From RHKX01 sp963823275 (GTDB taxonomy: Bacteria > Actinomycetota > Thermoleophilia > Solirubrobacterales > 70-9), in assembly GCA_963823275.1 (NCBI GenBank), contig CAWGKW010000002.1:682001-746000 (forward strand): DNA of 64,000 bases, given 5' to 3'. Positions 52,711-60,436 of the stretch are shown here, piece by piece. The first letter of the stretch is position 1. Every line of letters starts with the position of its first letter. The notes under the pieces are model-generated. The model worked only from the letters and a program-made list of their open reading frames with translations. It did no database searches and was not told the origin of the DNA. The position numbers were made by a program, and so were the translations under genes.

Positions 52711-54707
52711 GCGGGCTGAGAGGCGGCCGAGCGCTCGGCCACGAGGTCGGCGATGTCGACCATGATCCGGTTGAGGTCGAAGTCCTTGGGCGTGTAGACG
52801 CGGGCGATGCCAGAATCGGCCAACATCCGGGCGTCCGCCGGCGGAATGATGCCGCCGACGATCACCGGGGCATCGACGCCGGCCTCGCGGATCAGCTCGA
52901 CGACCCGGGGGACGAGCACGCGATGGGACCCCGAGAGGATCGAGAGGCCGACCACGTCGACGTCCTCCTGCACCGCGGAGGCGGCAATCTCCTCGGGGGT
53001 CAGGCGGATGCCCTGGTAGATGACCTCCATGCCGACGTCGCGGGCGCGGACGGCGATCTGCTCGGCGCCGTTGGAATGCCCGTCGAGGCCGGGCTTGGCG
53101 ACGAGGATGCGGATCTGGTGGCCGATCTGGGCGCTGACGCCTGAGACCCGCTCGCGGACACCCGCCAGCAGCTCCGCGTTGCCCCCGGTGGCGGAGCCGT
53201 CGAGGCCGGTCGGGCCGCGGTAGGCACCGAACACCTCGCGAAGTGTCTCCGACCACTCTCCGGTCGTCGCTCCCGCCTTCGCGGCCTCGATCGTGGCCGG
53301 CATCAGGTTCGTGGATTCCTCGCGAGCGGCCGCGGCGAGCGCCGCGAGCGCCGCGGCGACCGCATCGTCGTCGCGACCGGCCTTCCACTGCTCGAGGGCC
53401 TCGATCCGCTCCCGCTCGACCTCCGGGTCGGGGGTGAGGATCCCGCCGTCGTCGCCGACGGTGAGGGGGGAATCCTCGGTCTCGGTGAATGAGTTCTGGC
53501 CGATCACCTTGAGGTCGCCCGATTCGATCCGCGAGAGCCGGTCGCGATGGGATTCCACCAGGCGGGCCTTCATGTAGGCGACCGCTTCGCTCGTCGTCGC
53601 GCCGCCGTGCTCGGCGACGACGGCCATCTCGCCGCGCGCCCCCTCGATCAGCTCATTCACGAGCCCCTCCATGACCTTCGAGCCCTCGAAGATGTCGGGG
53701 TAATCGAGCAGGTCGGTCTCGTTGGCGAGGATCTGCTGGATCCGCAGGCTCCACTGCTGATCCCAGGGGCGGGGGAGACCCAGGGCCTCGTTCCAGGCGG
53801 GGAGCTGGATCGCCCGGGCGCGGGCGTCGCGGCCGAGGGTCACGGCGAGGGCCTCGAGGACGATTCGGGGGACGTTGTTCTCCGGCTGGGCCTCGGTCAG
53901 CCCGAGCGAGTTGACCTGGACCCCGTAGCGCATGCGGAGGAACTTCGGCTCGGTGACCCCGTAGCGCTCGCGGCCGAGCTCCTCCCAGAGGATCCCCATC
54001 GCGCGGAGCTTGGCGTGCTCTTCGATGAAGCGGACGCCGGCGTTTACGAAGAAGCTGATCCGGCCGAAGACCTTCGGGAAGTCCCCCTCGGATACCTGGC
54101 CGCGATCGCGGACCGAGTCCAGCACTGCGATTGCGTTGCTGATCGCGTAGGCGATCTCCTGCACGGGAGTCGCGCCGGCCTCCTGCAGGTGGTAGGAGCA
54201 GATGTTGATCGGATTCCAGCTCGGGATCTCGTTGACGGTGAAGGCGACCATGTCGGCGATCAGCCGCATCGAGGGCTCCGGCGGGAAGGCGTATGTGCCG
54301 CGGGAGAGGTACTCCTTGATGATGTCGTTCTGGGTCGTGCCCTTGAGCGCGTCGCGTGGGACGCCCTGCTCGTCGGCGACGGCGACGTAGAGGCCGAGGA
54401 GCCAGGCCGCGGTCGCGTTGATCGTCATCGAAGTGTTCATCTCCGCCAGCGGAATGCCCTCGACCAGCGTCTCCATGTCGCCGCGGTGGGCGACCGAGAC
54501 GCCGACCTTGCCGACCTCGCCGCGGGCGAGCACGGCGTCGGGGTCGTAGCCGGTCTGCGTCGGCAGGTCGAATGCGATCGAGAGGCCGGTCTGGCCCTTC
54601 GCGAGGTTCTTGCGGTAGAGCTCGTTGGAGCGCCGGGCGTCTGAGTGCCCGGCGTAGGTGCGCATGACCCAGGGACGGTCTCGTTCGGGCAGGCGGTGAT
54701 CGCTCAT
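52707..54707 (-). CDS. ecm: Ethylmalonyl-CoA mutase (B12-dependent)
   Basis: A 666-residue adenosylcobalamin mutase with catalytic barrel and B12 domain in one chain. RTYAGHS near the start, GLSIAFDLPTQTGYD, EVGKVGVSVAHRGDMETL and SMTINATAAWLLGLY match the Ecm/MeaA branch rather than classical methylmalonyl-CoA mutase. The cobalamin motif is DGHSNG (DxHxxG) in the C-terminal domain. It isomerises ethylmalonyl-CoA to methylsuccinyl-CoA. TAGAAT 8 nt before the ATG suggests a leaderless message; no cobalamin riboswitch is possible in so short a leader. Confidence 0.92.
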   Translation of the reverse strand: MSDHRLPERDRPWVMRTYAGHSDARRSNELYRKNLAKGQTGLSIAFDLPTQTGYDPDAVLARGEVGKVGVSVAHRGDMETLVEGIPLAEMNTSMTINATAAWLLGLYVAVADEQGVPRDALKGTTQNDIIKEYLSRGTYAFPPEPSMRLIADMVAFTVNEIPSWNPINICSYHLQEAGATPVQEIAYAISNAIAVLDSVRDRGQVSEGDFPKVFGRISFFVNAGVRFIEEHAKLRAMGILWEELGRERYGVTEPKFLRMRYGVQVNSLGLTEAQPENNVPRIVLEALAVTLGRDARARAIQLPAWNEALGLPRPWDQQWSLRIQQILANETDLLDYPDIFEGSKVMEGLVNELIEGARGEMAVVAEHGGATTSEAVAYMKARLVESHRDRLSRIESGDLKVIGQNSFTETEDSPLTVGDDGGILTPDPEVERERIEALEQWKAGRDDDAVAAALAALAAAAREESTNLMPATIEAAKAGATTGEWSETLREVFGAYRGPTGLDGSATGGNAELLAGVRERVSGVSAQIGHQIRILVAKPGLDGHSNGAEQIAVRARDVGMEVIYQGIRLTPEEIAASAVQEDVDVVGLSILSGSHRVLVPRVVELIREAGVDAPVIVGGIIPPADARMLADSGIARVYTPKDFDLNRIMVDIADLVAERSAASQPA

Positions 54708-54715
54708 CGGCTCGG

Positions 54716-54721
54716 ATTCTA
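54716..54721 (-). promoter_or_regulatory. Candidate -10 box of ecm
   Basis: TAGAAT on the minus strand, 8 nt before the ATG at 54707; leaderless pattern. Confidence 0.5.
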
Positions 54722-54747
54722 GATCGCAGGCGTCGAGGTGGGGGTTG

Positions 54748-54753
54748 TACGGT
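54748..54753 (+). promoter_or_regulatory. Candidate -10 box of the MBL-fold gene
   Basis: TACGGT, 8 nt before GTG 54762. It supports that start over GTG 54738. Confidence 0.4.
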
Positions 54754-54761
54754 CCCCGGCC

Positions 54762-55607
54762 GTGAGCGAGGTCACCCTCATCGACACTATGCACCAGGGC
54801 CTCGATCGGGTGATCGGCGCCTGGGAGCGTGACGGCCTGATCGTCGACCCGGGCCCGGCCCCGACGATCGACAACGTCCTCGGCTCGATCGAGGGCGGCG
54901 AGCCCCGAGCCGTCCTGCTCACCCATATCCATCTCGATCACGCCGGCGCCACGGGGACCCTGGTCAGCCGATTTCCCGATCTGCCCGTCTACGTGCACGA
55001 GGTCGGGGCCCCGCACCTGATCGACCCGTCCCGCCTACTCCGCAGCGCGGGAATGCTCTACGGCGATCAGATGGAGCGCCTCTGGGGTGAGGTCCTGCCC
55101 GTTCCGGAGGCCAACATCACCCCGCTGAGTGGGGGAGAGACGGTCGAGGGCCTGGATGTCATCGCGACCCCCGGGCACGCCTCTCACCACGTCTGCTATT
55201 TCGATACGGGCACGGGGGACGCATTCGTCGGGGACATCGGCGGCGTCCGGGTTCCGCCCAGCGACACGGTGTGGCTGCCGACCCCGCCGCCCGACATCGA
55301 CATCGAGCTCTGGCGGGAATCGATCGCCGCGATCGGCGAGCGTTCGCCAGAGCGGCTGCTCCTGACCCACTACGGGGCGGTCGACGAGCCGGCCCGTCAT
55401 CTGGCGGAGACCGAGGCGGAGCTGCTGCGGGTCGCTGAGAGCTCGCGCCCGGGTGACCGGGGTCTCCTCCTCGGCGAACTCGATCGGCGCATCGATGCCG
55501 AGGCTCCAGAGGTGGCGGAGCGGACCCGATCGGCGATGCCGCCGGAGCTGACCTGGCTCGGGCTGGAGCGGTATTGGCGGAAGCGCCGTGAGCGGGATCG
55601 AGACTAG
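54762..55607 (+). CDS. MBL-fold metallohydrolase
   Basis: A 281-residue metallo-beta-lactamase-fold enzyme with LTHIHLDHAG (HxHxDH metal site), TPGHASHH, FVGDIGG and a late LTHYG. Layout is that of glyoxalase II-like hydrolases; the C-terminal extension of about 70 residues is helical. Divergent from ecm. The substrate, perhaps a thioester, is not defined. Confidence 0.88.
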   Translation: MSEVTLIDTMHQGLDRVIGAWERDGLIVDPGPAPTIDNVLGSIEGGEPRAVLLTHIHLDHAGATGTLVSRFPDLPVYVHEVGAPHLIDPSRLLRSAGMLYGDQMERLWGEVLPVPEANITPLSGGETVEGLDVIATPGHASHHVCYFDTGTGDAFVGDIGGVRVPPSDTVWLPTPPPDIDIELWRESIAAIGERSPERLLLTHYGAVDEPARHLAETEAELLRVAESSRPGDRGLLLGELDRRIDAEAPEVAERTRSAMPPELTWLGLERYWRKRRERDRD

Positions 55608-55706
55608 GACCGCGACTCTCGGCGGACTTCCGTGTTCGCAATCTTCGAAGCAGGAGTTCCGGGTGAGCGTCCCGGTAGTCCGCAAGGCTGGTTACGCTCA
55701 GAAGTG

Positions 55707-56372
55707 ATGATCAAGCGAATCGCCCTCACAGCCACGATCCTCGCCGCGCTCGCGGTGGCCGTTCCCGCGTTCGCCGGGATCACGGTCTACAGCAACCCCT
55801 TCTCGTCGAAGAGCGACTACGCCGCCGTGACGAAGCAGTCCGGCAAGAGCAAGAAGTGCAAGCGGAACTGGCGCAAGAAGTCGGCTCTCGGAGTCACCGT
55901 CAAAGGTGGCAAGCAGAACTGCGCCTTGAAGACCCCGGTCGAGGGCGACTCGGTGAAGCCCGACCTGACCGTTCAGGTCGATGCAAAGGTGACCGAGAGC
56001 ACCCAGAAGGCCGCGCGAAAGGGCGCCTACGTCGGCGTCTCGGTTCGCTCCAGTCGCAAGCAGGGCTACGTCTTCCGGGTCTTCCCGAAGCTCGGCCAGT
56101 GGGAGCTCGTCGAGAACAAGGTCGTCCTCGAGCGAGGGGACGACAAGGCGGTCAAGGGAATCAAGAAGCTCAACCAGCTCCTGATCAGCGCCAAGGGCGA
56201 CACGATCGTCGGCAAGGTCAACGGCAAGACCATGATCTCCTACAAGGATCCGGCGCCCGAAGACGTCGCCGCTCAGGGAACCGGGCTCACCTACGGGATC
56301 CACCGCAAGGTCAAGAAGAAGGAGGCCGTGGCCTTCTTCGACAAGCTCAAGGTCGGCGTTCCCAACGGCTGA
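55707..56372 (+). CDS. Secreted hypothetical protein
   Basis: A 221-residue protein with a signal peptide (about residues 1-21, ending PAFAG), a lysine-rich basic segment and a beta-rich jelly-roll-like domain (YVGVSVRSSRKQGYVFRVFPKLGQWELVEN), similar in pattern to laminin-G/family-16-CBM folds. ATG 55707 is chosen because the signal peptide begins there. No catalytic motif recognised. Confidence 0.78.
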   Translation: MIKRIALTATILAALAVAVPAFAGITVYSNPFSSKSDYAAVTKQSGKSKKCKRNWRKKSALGVTVKGGKQNCALKTPVEGDSVKPDLTVQVDAKVTESTQKAARKGAYVGVSVRSSRKQGYVFRVFPKLGQWELVENKVVLERGDDKAVKGIKKLNQLLISAKGDTIVGKVNGKTMISYKDPAPEDVAAQGTGLTYGIHRKVKKKEAVAFFDKLKVGVPNG

Positions 56373-56427
56373 TCCCCGGTACCGTCGCCGCTGCGACCGC
56401 CGGATCCACGATTGGGGCCTGCTGACG

Positions 56428-56718
56428 ATGACGACGGAGACGATCGAACGACCGCGAACTGCGGGCCCGGGGTCCGGCTCCGGCGGCGGTTGGCGCGTGA
56501 TCGTCCGCAACGACGACCACAACACCTTCGAACACGTCGCCGGCACGCTCGCCCGGGTGCTCCCCGGGGTGAGCTACGGCAACGGGATGGCCTTCGCCAA
56601 CACGATCCACAACACCGGCCAGGCGATCGTCTGGTCCGGCATGCGGGAGCCCGCCGAGCACTACTGGGAGCAGCTGGCCTCGGCGGGACTGACGATGGCC
56701 CCGCTGGAGCAGCACTGA
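56428..56718 (+). CDS. clpS: ATP-dependent Clp protease adaptor ClpS
   Basis: A 96-residue adaptor that hands N-degron substrates to ClpA/ClpC. A disordered N-terminus is followed by the ClpS core with VIVRNDDHNTFEHV and a helical remainder with EPAEHYWEQL. The NDDHNTFEHV stretch is the usual ClpS signature. Start ATG. No clp partner gene is nearby. Confidence 0.85.
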   Translation: MTTETIERPRTAGPGSGSGGGWRVIVRNDDHNTFEHVAGTLARVLPGVSYGNGMAFANTIHNTGQAIVWSGMREPAEHYWEQLASAGLTMAPLEQH

Positions 56719-56740
56719 GTGGCGCTGGAGCGCCGCTCGG

Positions 56741-56872
56741 CTAGAGCTGCAGGAGTCTGTTGCCGCCGGGAGGCGAGCCGGCCAGAGCGCCGCGGGCGCG
56801 GGGGATGCGCGGCAGCCGGAAGCGCTTCGGACGCTTGGGCGGCTTGTTGTTGTTCGCGTGGTTCTTGCTCAT
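56741..56872 (-). CDS. Very small basic protein (candidate)
   Basis: A 43-residue frame, MSKNHANNNKPPKRPKR then FRLPRIPRARG, strongly basic and proline/asparagine-rich at its start. It ends 22 nt from the clpS stop, convergent with it. The composition resembles small ribosome- or nucleic-acid-associated peptides. Ribosome site weak. I do not recognise it; conservation would decide. Confidence 0.4.
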   Translation of the reverse strand: MSKNHANNNKPPKRPKRFRLPRIPRARGALAGSPPGGNRLLQL

Positions 56873-56892
56873 GGAGAGAGCGTCCCACCCTT

Positions 56893-56908
56893 ATTGAATT
56901 AGCGCAAT
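56893..56908. promoter_or_regulatory. LysR-type operator upstream of the LysR gene
   Basis: ATTG-N8-CAAT dyad fits the T-N11-A rule of LysR sites. TAGCAT (56925-56930) is a possible -10 box 11 nt before ATG 56942. The block is unusually AT-rich for this window. Confidence 0.5.
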
Positions 56909-56941
56909 ATGTCTTTGGAGGTAGTAGCATAAGTATCACTG

Positions 56942-57868
56942 ATGCTGGAACTCAAGCGACTTCGAATCCTCAGGGCCGTCGCGGAATGCGGCTCCTTCTC
57001 CGTGGCGGCGGAGGCGCTGCACGTCTCCCAGTCGGCCGTCAGCCAGCAGGTCGCCGCCTTGGAGGCCGAGGTCGGCACGCCGCTGCTCCTACGCGTGCGC
57101 AGCGGCCCCGTCCTCACCGAGGCGGGAGGGCTTCTCGTCTCACACACCGAGGCGGTGATGGCTCGTCTCGAGCGTGCCGAGCGCGAACTCGTCGCGATGA
57201 AGGGGCTCGAATCCGGCGAGGTCCGCCTGGTCAGCTTCGCCAGCGCCAGCGCGACGGTCGTCACCCGAGCGGTGGCCCGATTCAGGTCGGAGCACCCGGG
57301 CGTCGGATTGACCCTGACGGAGGCCGATCCCGAGGAGGCACTGCCGGCCCTGAAGCGGGGGGAGTTCGACGTGGCGATCCTCTTCGACTTCGAGCTCTAC
57401 CCGTTCGATCCCGATCCCGACGTGCTGATGAGCCCGATCGTCGATGAGCGCATGTACGTTGCACTGCCGCCCGATCACCCGCTCGCCGGCCGCCCCGCCC
57501 TCAACCTCGCCGAGCTGGCCGACGACTCGTGGCTCTGCGGCAACAGCGAGAGCTCGTGCCGGCAGCTCACGCTGCGCAGCTGCGAGCGGGCCGGCTTCGT
57601 CCCCCAGATCGCCTATGAGAGCAACGATTACACGGTGATGCAGGCCCTGGTCTCCGCGGGGATGGGCGTGACCCTGATTCCGGACCTCGCGTTGATGCTC
57701 CCGAGCCCGGACGTCGCCTTGGCGAAGGTCTTGCCGGAAGCTCCGATCCGCCGCGTCTGGGCTGCGACATTGGGCGCCGGGTCTCGCAGCGCCGGTGCCG
57801 TTGCCATGGTCGACCTGTTGGCGGAGGTCGGCGCCGAGCTCGGCTCGGCTGCCGCCGTGGCGACCTGA
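56942..57868 (+). CDS. LysR family transcriptional regulator
   Basis: A 308-residue regulator. The N-terminal winged HTH (LRAVAECGSFSVAAEALHVSQSAVSQQVAALE) is followed by a periplasmic-binding-protein-like effector domain. Leader dyad suggests autoregulation. Targets are not evident; the gene is convergent with a sterol-desaturase-like gene and 1.3 kb from ccr. A role in the carbon genes is possible but unsupported. Confidence 0.92.
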   Translation: MLELKRLRILRAVAECGSFSVAAEALHVSQSAVSQQVAALEAEVGTPLLLRVRSGPVLTEAGGLLVSHTEAVMARLERAERELVAMKGLESGEVRLVSFASASATVVTRAVARFRSEHPGVGLTLTEADPEEALPALKRGEFDVAILFDFELYPFDPDPDVLMSPIVDERMYVALPPDHPLAGRPALNLAELADDSWLCGNSESSCRQLTLRSCERAGFVPQIAYESNDYTVMQALVSAGMGVTLIPDLALMLPSPDVALAKVLPEAPIRRVWAATLGAGSRSAGAVAMVDLLAEVGAELGSAAAVAT

Positions 57869-57877
57869 GCCGCCGTT

Positions 57878-58744
57878 TCAGCCCCGGGTGTTCGACTCCA
57901 TGTCAGTTGGCGCGAGGCCCGGTGGCGTCCAGCCGGGCCCGTGGTAGAGCACTCCGAACTTCGCCCGGGCTCCCTCGGCCCGCTTGATGTCGTGCCACAT
58001 CGCGACGTACTCGTAAAACGCCGCCCGAACCGGGTTGAACGTGGGGATGTTCTTCGTCAGCCCGTAGCGGACGCGCTCGCCCTCCGGTGCGTAGGTGCCG
58101 AAGATCTTGTCCCAGATGATCAGGATGCCGCCGTAGTTACGGTCGAGGTAGACCTCGTTGGAGCCGTGGTGGACGCGGTGGTGTGAGGGCGTGTTGAGGA
58201 CGTCCTCGAGTGGCTTCGGCAGCCTCTTGATCCGCTCGGTGTGAATCCAGAACTGGTAGATCAGCGACCACGCCTGGGCCAGCAGGACCATCCAGGGTGC
58301 GAACCCGAGCAGCGGCAGCCAGAGCCAGAACGGCAGATACGTCATCGGGACCCAGGTCTGCCGCAGTGCGGTGGAGAGGTTGTAGTGGGTGCTCGAGTGG
58401 TGGACGACGTGGCTGGCCCAGAAGAAGCGGCTCTCGTGGCTGCAGCGATGAAACCAGTAGTAGGAGAAGTCGTCGGCGAAGAAGAGGAGCACCCAGGTGA
58501 GGGGGTTGTCGGGGTCCATCCGCAGGGGGGTCAGCTCGTAAATCAGGGCATACAGGGCCACGACGACGAACTTCCAGGCGACGTTGATGACGACGTTGCC
58601 GGTTCCCAGCAGCAGGCTCGTCCGCGTGTCCTTGGCGTCGTAGCCGATCAGATCCTCCTCGTCGCGGGCGAACCGGAACGACATCGCCTCAACCGCGAGC
58701 AGCAGGACGAAGAAGGGAATCGCGTAGTAGAGAACCTCGGCCAC
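57878..58744 (-). CDS. Sterol desaturase / fatty acid hydroxylase family membrane protein
   Basis: A 288-residue integral-membrane di-iron oxygenase. His clusters HRCSH, HVVHH and HHRVHH (then a later NYG.ILIIWDKIFGT segment) are the family metal ligands. Several helices flank them. It hydroxylates or desaturates a lipid. GTG start with TATATT 6 nt upstream, leaderless type. Confidence 0.9.
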   Translation of the reverse strand: MAEVLYYAIPFFVLLLAVEAMSFRFARDEEDLIGYDAKDTRTSLLLGTGNVVINVAWKFVVVALYALIYELTPLRMDPDNPLTWVLLFFADDFSYYWFHRCSHESRFFWASHVVHHSSTHYNLSTALRQTWVPMTYLPFWLWLPLLGFAPWMVLLAQAWSLIYQFWIHTERIKRLPKPLEDVLNTPSHHRVHHGSNEVYLDRNYGGILIIWDKIFGTYAPEGERVRYGLTKNIPTFNPVRAAFYEYVAMWHDIKRAEGARAKFGVLYHGPGWTPPGLAPTDMESNTRG

Positions 58745-58750
58745 GAACCG

Positions 58751-58756
58751 AATATA
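58751..58756 (-). promoter_or_regulatory. Candidate -10 box of the desaturase-like gene
   Basis: TATATT on the minus strand, 6 nt before GTG 58744; leaderless pattern. Confidence 0.5.
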
Positions 58757-58795
58757 AGCAGCCTCGCGCCGGCGAGGCTTAACTGGTTGGACCGG

Positions 58796-59098
58796 TTAGG
58801 AGATGCCCACGGCGGCGAGTTGTACGTGCCAGACGGGGTAGACGGGCTTGTTGTAGATGTCGAGGGCAGCCTGGCGGGCCTCCGAGATCTCGTCCGAGGA
58901 CCAGAAGCGGTCGAAGTCGCCCCGGTCCTCCCAGATCGTCGTCTGGAGGAAGTTCAGGTGGTCTTCCTCGGAGCGCGTCAGCGAGAACGAGGTCGCGCCG
59001 AACGACGGTGCCCGTTCGAGCGCCGGCATCCAGATCTCATACCAACGGTCGGCGCGCCAGGGGTTGATATGCCAGTTGACTACGTTTACCTCGGCCAT
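58796..59098 (-). CDS. Dimeric alpha/beta-barrel (ABM-like) small protein
   Basis: A 100-residue protein with strand-helix pattern and FLQTTIWEDRGDFDRFWSSDE, similar to antibiotic-biosynthesis-monooxygenase/Dabb folds. It lies 38 nt after the ccr gene in the same direction but has its own box (TAAGAT, 9 nt before ATG). No specific function. Confidence 0.6.
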   Translation of the reverse strand: MAEVNVVNWHINPWRADRWYEIWMPALERAPSFGATSFSLTRSEEDHLNFLQTTIWEDRGDFDRFWSSDEISEARQAALDIYNKPVYPVWHVQLAAVGIS

Positions 59099-59107
59099 CG
59101 GGTTCCC

Positions 59108-59113
59108 ATCTTA
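59108..59113 (-). promoter_or_regulatory. Candidate -10 box of the ABM-like gene
   Basis: TAAGAT on the minus strand, 9 nt before the ATG; leaderless pattern. Confidence 0.4.
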
Positions 59114-59136
59114 TTCGGAGCGCGTGAGAGAGGCTC

Positions 59137-60393
59137 TCAGGCGCCGACCTCGGCCCAGATCGCGCCCTCCCCTTCGCCGGTCCTGCCCTGCTCGTCGTCG
59201 GTCGCGCCGACCCTGATCGTGATCTTTCCCGAGTGCCGGTTCTCGTGCATCATCTGATGCGCTTCCGGGACCCCGTCAAAGCCCATCGACCTCGACAGCA
59301 CCGGGCGGATCTTGCCCTCGGCCATGAGCTGATTGGCCCGCATGCACTCGTAGGCGTTGGCGAAGTGGGACCCGAGGATCTCCTTCTGCTTCATCCACAG
59401 GTAGCGGACGTCGAAATCGAGCGTGTAGCCCGACGTCGCGCCGCAGATCACGACCTTGCCGAATGGCTTGACGGTGAACACGGAGGTCGGAAACGTTGCC
59501 TGCCCGACGTGCTCGAAGACGATGTCGGGAGCGTCACCGAGGATGCCCTTGACCTTCTTGGCGAATGCGCGGGACTCCTTGAAGCGGGCCTTCTCCTCTT
59601 CGGGGGTCTCGCCGCCGGTCCGCATCATCCCCTTGAACTCGTTGCGGTCGACGTAGTCGACGGCTCCCAGCTGCTTGACCAGCTCGCCCTTCTCGGGGGA
59701 GGAGACGACGCCGACGGCGTTCGCTCCGGCGGCCTGGCAGAGCTGGACCGCGAAGACCCCTAGTCCACCGGCGGCGCCCCAGATCAGCACGTTGTGGCCG
59801 GCCTGGATCCTGGCCCGGTTCATCAGCATCCGATAGGCGGTGAAGTAGGTGAGCCCGTAGGCCGAGCAGTCGACCCAGGAGAGGTTCTGCGGCTTCGGCA
59901 GCAGCTGTTGTGCCTGCACCTTCGTGAACTGCGCGAAGCTGCCCCACGTCGTCTCGTAGCCCCAGATCCGCTGGGAGGGCGCGGCCATCGGATCGAGTCC
60001 GTGGACCTCGACGTCCTCGTAGGAGGCCTGGTTGCAGTGGATCACGACCTCGTCGCCGGGCTTCCAGTTGGTCACGCCGGCGCCCACCTTCCAGACGATT
60101 CCCGAGCCGTCGGAGCCGCCGATGTGGTGGCCGAACTCGGGATGGTCGCCGTAGCCGAACACGGAGACCGGCTTGCCGAGTGCCGCCCAGACGTTGTTGA
60201 AGTTGACGCCGGCGGCCATCACGCGGACGACCACCTCGAAGGCGCCGGGCTCGGGGACCTCGACCTCCTCGACCTGGAAGGCGTCCTTGGGCTCGCTCTC
60301 CCGTTCCTGGCGGATCACCCACGCTGCCATGGTCTCGGGCAGGGTGCCCGGCTCGACGTCCAGCTTCGATACTTCAGCGATGTCTACGGCCAC
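59137..60393 (-). CDS. ccr: Crotonyl-CoA carboxylase/reductase
   Basis: A 418-residue MDR-family reductive carboxylase: crotonyl-CoA + CO2 + NADPH to ethylmalonyl-CoA, the key step of the ethylmalonyl-CoA pathway. Ccr-specific segments are GVNFNNVWAALGKPVS, GSDGSGIVWKVG, DEVVIHCNQ, PSQRIWGYETTWGSFAQF, NVLIWGAAGGLGVFAVQLCQAAGANA and MKQKEILGSHFAN. The Asn, Glu and His of the CO2 pocket appear kept in GVNFN, YET and GSHF. GTG start with AGAGGAG. C-terminus is shorter than in Rhodobacter. Confidence 0.93.
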   Translation of the reverse strand: MAVDIAEVSKLDVEPGTLPETMAAWVIRQERESEPKDAFQVEEVEVPEPGAFEVVVRVMAAGVNFNNVWAALGKPVSVFGYGDHPEFGHHIGGSDGSGIVWKVGAGVTNWKPGDEVVIHCNQASYEDVEVHGLDPMAAPSQRIWGYETTWGSFAQFTKVQAQQLLPKPQNLSWVDCSAYGLTYFTAYRMLMNRARIQAGHNVLIWGAAGGLGVFAVQLCQAAGANAVGVVSSPEKGELVKQLGAVDYVDRNEFKGMMRTGGETPEEEKARFKESRAFAKKVKGILGDAPDIVFEHVGQATFPTSVFTVKPFGKVVICGATSGYTLDFDVRYLWMKQKEILGSHFANAYECMRANQLMAEGKIRPVLSRSMGFDGVPEAHQMMHENRHSGKITIRVGATDDEQGRTGEGEGAIWAEVGA

Positions 60394-60436
60394 GGTTCTC
60401 CTCTTGTTGGATGGGCGGAGGTGAGCGGCGGGAATC

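Noticed and set aside
52711..53388. N-terminal extension of the DUF4281 frame
   Set aside because: Shadow of the mutase gene; the true start overlaps the mutase stop.
54708..54761. Cobalamin riboswitch upstream of ecm
   Set aside because: The gap to the divergent gene is only 54 nt and the start looks leaderless.
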